DNA from: Thermoplasmatota archaeon
GTDB taxonomy: Archaea; Thermoplasmatota; Thermoplasmata; GCA-020350865; JAUVCJ01
DNA length: 8,760 nucleotides
NCBI GenBank assembly: GCA_030595765.1
Contig: JAUVCJ010000089.1
Span: 1 to 8,760 of the forward strand
Reading direction: 5' to 3'
Shown: piece after piece, positions 1 to 5,920 of the stretch
Position numbering within the stretch: position 1 is the stretch's first letter
How the letters are laid out: the number at the start of each line of letters is the position of its first letter
Program-made: the position numbers and the translations under genes
The notes under the pieces: generated by a model
Seen by the model: the letters and a program-made list of their open reading frames with translations, nothing else
The model's database searches: none
Told to the model about the DNA's origin: nothing

Positions 1-52
1 TCTCATCGTCAATAGCATCTATTGCATCATCTTCTCTTTTGTTATCACCCAT
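1..52 (-). CDS. xseB: Start of probable exonuclease VII small subunit (partial, runs off the left edge)
   Basis: Only the first 17 codons are visible, reading MGDNKREDDAIDAIDDE. The ATG lies 55 bases downstream of the xseA stop on the same strand, and a very good Shine-Dalgarno core (GGAGGA on the minus strand, positions 61-66) sits 8 bases before it, so this is a genuine start. XseB, the small helical subunit that joins several copies to one XseA, is commonly encoded directly after xseA, and position is the main reason for the name. The visible residues are acidic and carry no diagnostic XseB motif, so the identity is an inference; any other operon partner of xseA would fit the same bases. 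Confidence 0.55.
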   Translation of the reverse strand, partial: MGDNKREDDAIDAIDDE

Positions 53-60
53 TGTACCTA

Positions 61-66
61 TCCTCC
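61..66 (-). promoter_or_regulatory. Shine-Dalgarno site of the xseB-like gene
   Basis: On the minus strand this reads GGAGGA within GAGGGAGGATAGGTACA, 8 bases before the ATG at 52. It fixes the start of the truncated gene and shows that internal operon genes in this genome use SD-led initiation. Confidence 0.7.
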
Positions 67-107
67 CTCATTATCTACCGCATACTGTCGAAATTGCTCT
101 ATTATTC

Positions 108-1370
108 CTATTCATCATTTCGTTTTTTTCTTCTTTTGTTCTTGGTGCTACTGCTAACCACGGCATCTATGTGGCCATCACGAATATTGATCCTGACTTC
201 GTCTCCAGCACCAACATCCTCAACAAGAGAGATTGCTGTGCTTCGGGTTTGGTTCCAAACATGTGCATACCCCCTGCCCATGGTGGCTAGCGGGTTAAGT
301 GAGGCCATCTTCTCGGCAAGGATGTCAAATTCTCCTTTGCTGGAGTCCATCAGCCGTGTCATGCCTCCTTGCAGCCGCCAAAGAGAGCTGTCTAGGTCCT
401 GTCTGCGTTTGTTTACCAGGTCAAGCAAGGTTCTGGGTTTTAGAGTCCCTTTTAGCCTTTCCAGTTGTTCTTTGTGCATAGATAATGTGGCCTCAAGCTC
501 AGAGCTGAGCCTATCTGTGCTTGCTGCCAGCTGCATTCGCAAATCGATAGAGTCGGGAACCACAAGTTCCGCTGCTGCACTGGGAGTAGGAGCCCTCACG
601 TCTGCTACCAAATCGCTTATGGTGTGGTCGATCTGGTGGCCTACTGCGCTCATGATCGGAATGCGTGAATTGAAGATGGCTCTGGCAACTTCCTCTTCGT
701 TGAATGCCCAGAGGTCTTCTAGGGACCCACCACCTCTTCCGACAATGATGATCTCAGCTTGGTCGTGCCTGTTCAGGTGGCCAATCGCTTTGGCAATCTC
801 AAAAGCTGCGCTGTCGCCTTGAACTCTAGCAGGTGCTAGTATTACTCGCGCCATTGGAAACCTCCTTGCTAGCACATTCAAAATGTCTCTAAGAGCTGCA
901 CCTGTAGGAGAGGTAACTACCCCGATGATGACGGGCATGGTTGGTAATTCCTTCTTGTGCAAGTCGTCGAAAAGTCCTTCTTTTTCCAGCTTTTCCTTAA
1001 GTTGAATGTAAGCTAGATATAGAGTACCAACACCCTTAGGCTCGGCGCTCTGGATGTTCAGCTGGTATTTGCCCTGAGGTGCGTAGAGGTCAATAAAACC
1101 TTGAGCCAATATGCTCATGCCTTCTCTCAATTCAAATTTCATTTTTTTATTTGCGCCCTTAAAAAATACACAGGGAATCTGGGAGTCTTCGTCCTTGAGA
1201 GTGAAGTACATGTGACCAGAATGATGATGGGTAAATTTGCCAATTTCACCACGTATCCACAGATCCTGAAGAAAGGGGTCTGCAGACAACCTACCTTTGA
1301 TCCTCCTGGTGACCTGGGACACTGTGAACACCTCGAATCCCAGGCGAGTCTGGACTGAGTTTCCATCCAT
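108..1370 (-). CDS. xseA: Exodeoxyribonuclease VII large subunit
   Basis: Catalytic subunit of exonuclease VII, which degrades single-stranded DNA from either end into oligonucleotides and acts in the cytoplasm in repair. The 420 residues match the usual family size. An OB-fold DNA-binding domain occupies roughly residues 14-110. The catalytic core follows with its family blocks: GVVTSPTGAALRDI (150-163), GRGGGSLEDLWAFNEE (211-226) and SAVGHQIDHTISDLVAD (241-257), then RAPTPSAAAE. A long helical section (about 275-355) leads to LNPLATMGRGYA (358-369) and a small C-terminal beta segment, ending in a very basic tail (KNKRRKKR). The common GHE motif reads GHQ here, while the neighbouring His245 and Asp248 are kept. 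The ATG is the first in frame. A probable xseB follows. The enzyme is mainly bacterial, so its presence in an archaeon suggests an old transfer. Confidence 0.95.
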   Translation of the reverse strand: MDGNSVQTRLGFEVFTVSQVTRRIKGRLSADPFLQDLWIRGEIGKFTHHHSGHMYFTLKDEDSQIPCVFFKGANKKMKFELREGMSILAQGFIDLYAPQGKYQLNIQSAEPKGVGTLYLAYIQLKEKLEKEGLFDDLHKKELPTMPVIIGVVTSPTGAALRDILNVLARRFPMARVILAPARVQGDSAAFEIAKAIGHLNRHDQAEIIIVGRGGGSLEDLWAFNEEEVARAIFNSRIPIMSAVGHQIDHTISDLVADVRAPTPSAAAELVVPDSIDLRMQLAASTDRLSSELEATLSMHKEQLERLKGTLKPRTLLDLVNKRRQDLDSSLWRLQGGMTRLMDSSKGEFDILAEKMASLNPLATMGRGYAHVWNQTRSTAISLVEDVGAGDEVRINIRDGHIDAVVSSSTKNKRRKKRNDE

Positions 1371-1372
1371 CG

Positions 1373-1385
1373 TCCCTGGTAGGGA
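1373..1385. repeat. Small inverted repeat just upstream of xseA
   Basis: TCCCT-GGT-AGGGA is a perfect 5-base inverted repeat with a 3-base spacer, ending two bases from the xseA start codon. In the xseA transcript it would form a small hairpin that includes the only purine-rich SD-like bases (AGGGA). It could affect xseA translation or be an operator; chance is also possible at this length. Confidence 0.35.
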
Positions 1386-1528
1386 TAGAGGGGGTAAAAG
1401 GGTTTTGCAGCAGAGGTGGATGAAACTATTCTGTGTAGCGTCAATTATTACCTTACCTTAGGATTTTTTTCATTAATTTTGATCGTGATGCATTATTCCC
1501 AGGTTCGCAGGCAAATTGGCAAAACATA

Positions 1529-1545
1529 CGAAGCTATTTTTATAT
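1529..1545 (+). promoter_or_regulatory. Archaeal promoter (BRE/TATA) of the RuBisCO gene
   Basis: A purine-containing element (CGAAGC, 1529-1534) is followed by TATTTTTATAT (1535-1545). The centre of the AT-rich box lies about 25 bases before the ATG at 1566, the distance at which archaeal transcription starts, so the message is probably leaderless or nearly so. No SD sits at a good distance; a G-run at 1546-1551 is 14 bases away from the ATG. Confidence 0.6.
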
Positions 1546-1565
1546 GGGGGGACATATCCTATTTC

Positions 1566-2867
1566 ATGGCGAAAATTGATTGGTATGACGAGTTTGTTGA
1601 TTCTGATTATACACCTGCCAACACAGACCTGGTGGCTCTTTTCTACTTTGAACCACCCAAAGGCATGAGCAAGGAGGAATCAGCTGGTAGGATAGCTTCT
1701 GAGAGTTCAACAGGAACCTGGACCACGCTTGCTAAACTTCCTCCCAGGATGAAGGGGCTCCAGGCGACGTCCTTTGATATTGATGGGAATCACCTGTTGG
1801 TTGCATATCCCGGAGAGCTATGGGAAGGGGGCAATTTACCCCAATTGCTCAGTGGCTTAGCAGGTAACATATTTGGCATGAAGGGAGTTAAAAATTTGAG
1901 ACTTTTGGATGTTTCTTTACCTCCGAGCTACACCAAGGGCTTTAAGGGGCCCATACTCGGCATGAAAGGGATAAGGAAACGGTATGGTGTAACAGATAGA
2001 CCCCTGACCGGTGCTGTGCCCAAGCCAAAGATAGGGTTCAGCGCAGCCGAGCATGCTGAAGTTGGGTTCGAGACCTGGATGGGCGGATTCGACTTTGTTA
2101 AAGACGACGAGAACCTGACCTCCACCAGTTTTAACAAGTTCGATGCCAGGGTAAAGCTCATGGCCAAGCAGAGGGATAAGGCCGAGAAAGAGACCGGTCA
2201 GAAGAAGGGAGCCTTCATCAATATCACAGCCGAGACCGAGGTTATGAAGAAACGTGCAGACCTACTCCATGAATATGGTTTCGACTATGCAATGATAGAT
2301 ATTGTTGTGGTGGGAACCAGTGCGCTGCAAACATTGAGGGATCATCTTGCAGACCTGAAGATCACAACACACGCTCACAGAGCTATGCATGCGTCCTTTA
2401 CGAGAAACCCCAAGCATGGCATCTCCATGCAATTCATAGCTAAGCAGATGCGGCTTATTGGAATGAACCAGTTGCATTCTGGAACCGCAGTGGGCAAGCT
2501 TGTAGGTGATAAGAACGAGGTCCAGTCCATTGCTGATGTTCTGAGGGAGACGAAAACCCCTGCAAGAAAGCATATGCTTCTGGAGCAGGATTGGGGCAAG
2601 CTTAAAGATGCTTTTCCTGTGTGCTCAGGTGGGCTTCACCCAGGGCTGATACCTGATGTCATGGACATCTATGGCAACGATATGGTCCTTCTTGTAAGCG
2701 GCGGAATTCACGGCCATCCCAAAGGAACTCGAGCTGGCGCTAGAGCATCTATGCAGGCGCTTGAGGCTGTTAATGACGGGCTCACTTTGAAGGAGAAAGC
2801 TAGTCTGGTAGATGGTAAGGACCTGGCACAAGCTCTTGAGAAATGGGGTTATCACAAACCCAAATGA
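1566..2867 (+). CDS. rbcL: Ribulose-1,5-bisphosphate carboxylase, archaeal form III
   Basis: Fixes CO2 onto ribulose-1,5-bisphosphate, giving two 3-phosphoglycerates; in archaea form III enzymes mostly work in AMP/nucleoside salvage rather than a Calvin cycle. The 433 residues are usual for form III. Active-site residues are all present (spinach numbers in brackets): Glu46 (60), Thr51-Trp52 (65-66), Asn101 (123), Lys153 and Lys155 (175, 177), the carbamylated Lys179 with Asp181 and Glu182 (201, 203, 204) in GGFDFVKDDE, His271-Arg272 (294-295), His304 (327), loop-6 Lys311 (334), Ser354 (379) and Gly379-Gly380 (403-404). It is therefore a true carboxylase and not a form IV RuBisCO-like protein. 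The frame stays open back to 1416, but the extra 50 residues are hydrophobic and unlike the family, and the TATA box sits inside them; 1566 fits both family and promoter. AMP phosphorylase and ribose-1,5-bisphosphate isomerase genes are not in this window. Confidence 0.95.
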   Translation: MAKIDWYDEFVDSDYTPANTDLVALFYFEPPKGMSKEESAGRIASESSTGTWTTLAKLPPRMKGLQATSFDIDGNHLLVAYPGELWEGGNLPQLLSGLAGNIFGMKGVKNLRLLDVSLPPSYTKGFKGPILGMKGIRKRYGVTDRPLTGAVPKPKIGFSAAEHAEVGFETWMGGFDFVKDDENLTSTSFNKFDARVKLMAKQRDKAEKETGQKKGAFINITAETEVMKKRADLLHEYGFDYAMIDIVVVGTSALQTLRDHLADLKITTHAHRAMHASFTRNPKHGISMQFIAKQMRLIGMNQLHSGTAVGKLVGDKNEVQSIADVLRETKTPARKHMLLEQDWGKLKDAFPVCSGGLHPGLIPDVMDIYGNDMVLLVSGGIHGHPKGTRAGARASMQALEAVNDGLTLKEKASLVDGKDLAQALEKWGYHKPK

Positions 2868-2878
2868 GACTGGAGATG

Positions 2879-2893
2879 GCCTGATATACAGGC
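2879..2893 (+). terminator. Perfect small hairpin after the RuBisCO gene (possible terminator)
   Basis: GCCTG-ATATA-CAGGC is a perfect 5-base stem with a 5-base loop, starting 12 bases after the RuBisCO stop codon and lying between two convergent genes. A T-rich stretch follows, but not a clean T-run. It could help end transcription from either side or protect the 3' end; the call is weak. Confidence 0.35.
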
Positions 2894-2939
2894 AGAGTTC
2901 TGGATCTTATCTTTAATGTATTAGGGTCACTTTTGTAGC

Positions 2940-3758
2940 TTATTTAGCTACAGCTTTCTTGGCTGCTACCTTTGCAGGTTTTTTTGCAGAGGCCTTCTTG
3001 GGTGCCGCCTTTGTCGGTTTCTTTGCAACGGCCTTTTTGGTTGTTACTTTTGCTGGTTTCTTTGCAGTGGCCTTCTTGGCTGCTACCTTTGCCAGTTTCT
3101 TTGCAGTGGCTTTCTTGGCTGCTGCCTTTGCTGGCTTATTTGCAATAGCATCCTTTTTCTTTGGAGGTCTGCCTCTTTTTTTGGGAGGTATGTTACTCTC
3201 TGCCTTCTTCTTTGGAGGTCTACCCCTCTTTTTTGGAGTGATGTCGCCCTCGGTCTTCTTCTTTGGTGGCCTTCCTCTCTTTTTTGGTATGTCGTCACCC
3301 TCTATCTTCTTCTTAGGTGGCCTGCCTGGTTTGCGGCCACGCTTCTTCTTGGGTCCTGGTTTCCTGCCTCGTTTTTTGGGTTCTGGCTTGGGCGGGGGGG
3401 TTATTTCCATGCCGCTAATGACTTGAGATAGTGTGCGTGAGTGTGAGAGGTCACCAACGAAAATCCTGCGTTTCTCATCTGGAGATACCGATACCAATAT
3501 CGGGCTTCCATCTGTGAGGTGCGGGTGGTCTTGGAACCATTCTAGACAATGCAAATAGGTGTTTCTGGAGGAGTCCATCCTACCCTGGTACTCCCTTCCG
3601 TACTCATCCACAACTGTTACCTTGCTTCCTTTGTTAATCTTAGTATAATGAAACAAATTCTCATATCTTGAATTGACAAGTATTTTATTTGCCCTGAGCT
3701 GGCCCTCACTCAATGGTCTGATATATACGAAATTTTCTTTCTGGATTTTTCTGCCCAT
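2940..3758 (-). CDS. Modular DNA-binding protein: unknown N-terminal domain, five AT-hooks and a histone-H1-like tail
   Basis: Probable chromatin-type protein of 272 residues. Residues 1-115 form a normally mixed, likely folded domain that I do not recognise (for example FVYIRPLSEGQLRANKILVN near the start). A proline-rich linker (ITPPPKPEP) leads to five AT-hook cores, RGRKP at 130 and 140 and RGRPP at 161, 178 and 195, each flanked by lysines; AT-hooks bind the minor groove of AT-rich DNA. Residues 208-272 are five tandem 13-residue units of the type KPAKVAAKKAVAK, resembling the Lys/Ala/Pro tails of histone H1 and bacterial H1-like proteins. The start is set at ATG 3758; a TTG at 3776 would add six residues but probably lies upstream of the transcription start given the TATA box. 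The gene stands alone, convergent with RuBisCO and divergent from the small Cys-rich gene. DNA compaction or AT-tract regulation is inferred from composition. Confidence 0.85.
   Translation of the reverse strand: MGRKIQKENFVYIRPLSEGQLRANKILVNSRYENLFHYTKINKGSKVTVVDEYGREYQGRMDSSRNTYLHCLEWFQDHPHLTDGSPILVSVSPDEKRRIFVGDLSHSRTLSQVISGMEITPPPKPEPKKRGRKPGPKKKRGRKPGRPPKKKIEGDDIPKKRGRPPKKKTEGDITPKKRGRPPKKKAESNIPPKKRGRPPKKKDAIANKPAKAAAKKATAKKLAKVAAKKATAKKPAKVTTKKAVAKKPTKAAPKKASAKKPAKVAAKKAVAK
2943..3137 (-). repeat. Five 39-base tandem repeats coding the H1-like tail
   Basis: The last 65 codons split exactly into five 13-residue units: KPAKAAAKKATAK, KLAKVAAKKATAK, KPAKVTTKKAVAK, KPTKAAPKKASAK and KPAKVAAKKAVAK. 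Spacing is constant with no remainder up to the stop, which shows growth by unit duplication. Copy number may vary between strains. Confidence 0.9.
3153..3338 (-). repeat. 51-base tandem repeats coding the AT-hooks
   Basis: Three full 17-residue units and one shortened unit in register: GRKPGRPPKKKIEGDDI, PKKRGRPPKKKTEGDIT, PKKRGRPPKKKAESNIP and PKKRGRPPKKK. Each full unit joins an AT-hook or GRPP core to a short acidic spacer. The unit length differs from the 13-residue period of the tail, so the two arrays expanded separately. Confidence 0.85.
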
Positions 3759-3787
3759 ATTATCACTTAATGTCAAATATAAGCATA

Positions 3788-3799
3788 TAGTATAAATTA
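3788..3799. promoter_or_regulatory. TATA region between the divergent AT-hook and Cys-rich genes
   Basis: The bases TAGTATAAATTA contain a TATA-like core on both strands. Read leftward (ATTTATAC) it puts transcription start about 10 bases before ATG 3758 of the AT-hook gene. Read rightward it would start near 3820, giving about 50 bases of leader before the small gene at 3874. A second rightward box, TTATATTC at 3836-3843, is possible but would start transcription on top of the SD. Confidence 0.45.
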
Positions 3800-3873
3800 T
3801 TTTGTGTCATTTTCAAAAACTCAAAAGCAAAACAGTTATATTCACTCCCGTTCTTTGGGTGTTGGGGAGACAC

Positions 3874-4065
3874 ATGAACATCGACCTTTTTGCAGACATA
3901 ATATGCCCCTTGCAACTGATAAGGGATAACCCGAGGCATCATCCAGAGAATTCGCTTTGCGTCAAGCAGTGCCGCTGGTACAACGAGGAGGCGCATGACT
4001 GTGTGCTGAACATGCTTCATGACCGGCTTCTTGAGATCAGCACGACCATGCAAGCCCCAAAATAG
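3874..4065 (+). CDS. Small four-cysteine protein, probable metal binder
   Basis: A 63-residue soluble protein with cysteines at 11, 29, 33 and 43, laid out as C-P-x16-C-x3-C-x-W-x7-C, plus histidines at 22, 23 and 41. From memory, short proteins of unknown function with the pattern CP...C-x3-C-x-W...C recur in archaea and bacteria; a zinc or iron-sulfur site is plausible but unproven. The start is supported by a strong SD, GGGGAG at 3864-3869, four bases before the ATG. The frame extends back to an ATG at 3802, but those 24 residues lack family-like features and lie upstream of the SD. It is divergent from the AT-hook gene and about 290 bases ahead of thiC, so probably transcribed alone. An overlapping minus-strand reading frame in the same region is less credible. 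Confidence 0.7.
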   Translation: MNIDLFADIICPLQLIRDNPRHHPENSLCVKQCRWYNEEAHDCVLNMLHDRLLEISTTMQAPK

Positions 4066-4304
4066 GGCATGTGTGGCAGACCGTAGGACAAGTGCAAATT
4101 GTTACGTATGCTACATTGTAAGGTATGCCATTATAGTGCCATATCTCGAAAAGCCCAGGTATTTGCTACCGCTGGCAAAGTATTTGTGAGATTCCTTGTT
4201 ACATTCCTGTTGTTCCAGTGCTGTTCTCTTAATTCTTTGAACATTCTTTCTTATACCGCCTTCTTTTGAATATCATGCCATAACGCATAGCTCTAGCTCA
4301 CATC
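4066..4304. other. Non-coding stretch upstream of thiC
   Basis: No credible gene. A weak stem with a 2-base bulge lies around 4159-4179 (CCAGGTA pairing with TACC-G-CTGG across TTTGC). From 4185 to 4270 the plus strand is T-rich, which could end transcription of the small gene upstream. The conserved core of a TPP riboswitch, such as CTGAGA or ACCTGATCTGG, is not seen. Confidence 0.5.
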
Positions 4305-4326
4305 GCGCTGAGCCAAGGGCTCACGC
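4305..4326 (+). repeat. Strong hairpin upstream of thiC
   Basis: GCG-c-TGAGCC-AAG-GGCTCA-CGC forms a nine-pair stem with one bulged C and a three-base loop. It ends just before the TATA-like box of thiC, so it lies upstream of the probable start point and would act as DNA (operator-like inverted repeat) unless transcription begins further up. The inner TGAGCC/GGCTCA arms recur in reversed order at 5824-5837. Confidence 0.6.
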
Positions 4327-4330
4327 AAGA

Positions 4331-4340
4331 CTTATCTATT
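4331..4340 (+). promoter_or_regulatory. TATA-like box of thiC
   Basis: CTTATCTATT is centred about 26 bases before the ATG at 4361 and only 17 before the ATG at 4352. With no SD nearby, a leaderless message starting at 4361 fits best. Confidence 0.45.
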
Positions 4341-4360
4341 GACAGTTCAGTATGGGGTTC

Positions 4361-5635
4361 ATGACTCTAATGGAGAGTGCCAGGAAGGGTGTATTTGACC
4401 TTCTTGAGAAGGCAGCATTGACTGAAGGGACGGACCCCGAATTCATCAGAAAGGGTCTTGCATCCGGGCGCATTGTTATCCCGCACAACCCAATTCATTC
4501 CCCTGACCCGTTAGCAATTGGAAAAGGACTTCGAGTAAAGGTGAACGCCAATATTGGCACATCCAAGGATCACATGGACATTCCTGAAGAGATGGATAAG
4601 GCCAGGGTCGCACTGGAATATGGCGCTGATGCCATCATGGACCTGAGCATCGGCGGGGATACTCGTGAGATTAGAAGGACACTCCTAAAGGAAGTGCCAG
4701 TCATCTTTGGCTCTGTCCCGGTATATGAGGCAGGCATCGCGTCTCTCAATCGTGGGGAGCGCATTGTGGACATGACCGAGGATGATATCTGGAACTCAAT
4801 CGAAGATCATGCAAAGGACGGCGTGGATTTCGTGGTTGTCCATGCTGGTGTCAACCGCCAATCTGTGGGTAGGCTCAAGTTGCAGGATCGCATCATCAAC
4901 ATGGTGTCCAGAGGCGGCTCATTTCATACTGCGTGGATAGAGCACAATGATCAAGAGAATCCGCTTTATGAGAACTTTGATTATCTGCTGGAGCTTGCTC
5001 GCAAGTATGAATTGACCTTGAGCCTGGGGGACGGTTTCAGGTCAGGCAGCACCCATGATGCCAACGACAGGGCGATGATGCAGGAATTGATCACCATTGG
5101 AGAGCTGGTCCAGCGTTGTCGTGATGCTGGAGTGCAGTCCATGGTCGAGGGGCCTGGTCATGTGCCGCTTAACCAGATCGCCAGCAACGTTCAGGTAATG
5201 AAGAGCGTTACAAAGGAGGCACCCTACTATGTGCTTGGCCCTCTTGTTACTGACATTGCTCCAGGGTATGATCACATTACTGGCGCCATAGGTGGAGCCA
5301 TTGCCGGACATGCAGGGGTGGATTTTCTTTGCTATGTAACGCCAAGTGAACATCTGTGCTTGCCCAATGTGGATGATGTGCGAAGAGGGGTTGTAACCTC
5401 TAGGATAGCAGCCCATGCTGCTGATCTTGCCAACGGCTTACCTTCTGCCATCCAAAAGGATTATGACATGTCCAAAGCCAGGAATGAGCTGGATTGGGAA
5501 AAGATGTTCTCAATTGCATTGGATCCTGTTGAAGCCCGCAGGTATCGGCAGAGCCGCAAACCCACAGAGTCCGATGTCTGCTCCATGTGCGGGGAAGCCT
5601 GTGCCATTCGCCTGGTTAACAAATCTCTTGAGTGA
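4361..5635 (+). CDS. thiC: Phosphomethylpyrimidine synthase ThiC
   Basis: A radical-SAM enzyme that rearranges 5-aminoimidazole ribotide into HMP phosphate, the pyrimidine half of thiamine, in the cytoplasm. The 424 residues match the short archaeal/clostridial form, which lacks the N-terminal extension of proteobacterial ThiC. Blocks seen are VNANIGTS (61-68), VVVHAGVNRQ, LGDGFRSGSTHDANDRAM (222-239), EGPGHVPLNQI with zinc ligand His267, and SEHLCLPN with His331, 64 residues later as in known ThiC proteins. The cluster cysteines are Cys407, Cys410 and Cys414 in VCSMCGEACAIR, spaced C-x2-C-x3-C, one residue shorter than the C-x2-C-x4-C of long forms. The start is set at ATG 4361 (MTLMESARKG, typical for the family, with a TATA box at the right distance); ATG 4352 would add three residues. 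No other thiamine gene is adjacent. Confidence 0.95.
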   Translation: MTLMESARKGVFDLLEKAALTEGTDPEFIRKGLASGRIVIPHNPIHSPDPLAIGKGLRVKVNANIGTSKDHMDIPEEMDKARVALEYGADAIMDLSIGGDTREIRRTLLKEVPVIFGSVPVYEAGIASLNRGERIVDMTEDDIWNSIEDHAKDGVDFVVVHAGVNRQSVGRLKLQDRIINMVSRGGSFHTAWIEHNDQENPLYENFDYLLELARKYELTLSLGDGFRSGSTHDANDRAMMQELITIGELVQRCRDAGVQSMVEGPGHVPLNQIASNVQVMKSVTKEAPYYVLGPLVTDIAPGYDHITGAIGGAIAGHAGVDFLCYVTPSEHLCLPNVDDVRRGVVTSRIAAHAADLANGLPSAIQKDYDMSKARNELDWEKMFSIALDPVEARRYRQSRKPTESDVCSMCGEACAIRLVNKSLE

Positions 5636-5723
5636 ATGGAATTTGAATGGCCCAGAATGATGGATATTATTTTTTGTCGAAATGCTAAACCGTCAATTGC
5701 CGATGGCTTATTTAGCTGGGTGT

Positions 5724-5745
5724 ACCGAAAGTTATATATATATAT
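5724..5745 (+). promoter_or_regulatory. Strong archaeal promoter (BRE + TATA) in the gap after thiC
   Basis: ACCGAAAGT (5724-5732) matches the archaeal BRE pattern and runs directly into a TTATATATATATAT box (5732-5745). This is the best promoter match in the window. It predicts transcription starting near G5763 or G5765, at the foot of the first hairpin of the structured RNA and about 255 bases before the next start codon. The 88 bases between thiC and this element show nothing else. Confidence 0.7.
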
Positions 5746-5762
5746 GCCTTACAATATTAATA

Positions 5763-5920
5763 GTGACAAGAGGTATCGCACTCTTATCAGAGCCCGGAAT
5801 GGGGGATTCTATCTCCGGGTCTAGGCTCATGTGAGCCATTGGCGTTTGTGAACAGGTTCTAGTGGTGGGTAGAAGCTCCACTTTGCAAGTATGTAGGCGC
5901 TAAAATTGCTCCTTAGCCCT
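5763..5920 (+). ncRNA. Candidate structured RNA: stand-alone small RNA or long 5' leader
   Basis: Starting where the strong promoter would begin transcription, five hairpins follow almost without gaps. HP1: TGA-C-AAGAG (5764-5772) with CTCTT-A-TCA (5781-5789), one mismatch, eight-base loop. HP2: AGA-g-CCCGGA (5789-5798) with TCCGGG-TCT (5814-5822), one bulged G, fifteen-base loop. HP3: GGCTC-ATGT-GAGCC (5824-5837). HP4: AGTGG (5861-5865) with CCACT (5878-5882). HP5: AGG-c-GCTAA (5895-5903) with TTAGC-CCT (5913-5920), one bulged C. GGCTC at 5824-5828 can instead pair with GAGCC at 5790-5794, so HP2 and HP3 have an alternative fold. No tRNA, SRP or RNase P hallmark is seen. Pairings were found by eye without energies; a 5' leader of the gene at 6021 is equally possible. 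Confidence 0.5.

Noticed and set aside
22..822. Long plus-strand frame opposite xseA
   Set aside because: Serine/leucine-rich antisense shadow of a clearly conserved gene, with no family resemblance.
1416..1565. N-terminal extension of the RuBisCO reading frame by 50 residues
   Set aside because: It contains the TATA box, is hydrophobic and unlike any RuBisCO N-terminus; the protein from 1566 already has full family length.
2959..3426. Plus-strand frame rich in Phe and Gly opposite the AT-hook gene
   Set aside because: Its repeats are the complement of the Lys/Ala/Pro codons on the other strand; it looks like a membrane protein only through that effect.
3763..4053. Minus-strand 96-residue frame opposite the small Cys-rich gene
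   Set aside because: No SD, overlaps the promoter of the AT-hook gene, and the opposite strand has the better start signal and cysteine pattern.
4066..4351. TPP riboswitch ahead of thiC
   Set aside because: The conserved aptamer cores (CTGAGA, ACCTGATCTGG-like) are not present; only unrelated stems are seen.
5636..5824. 62-residue frame directly after thiC
   Set aside because: It runs through the strong promoter and two RNA hairpins, has no family-like sequence, and its ATG only happens to follow the thiC stop.
5763..5880. tRNA gene in the hairpin region
   Set aside because: GGTTCTAGT at 5855-5863 recalls a T-loop, but no T-stem, acceptor stem or anticodon arm of the right sizes can be formed.
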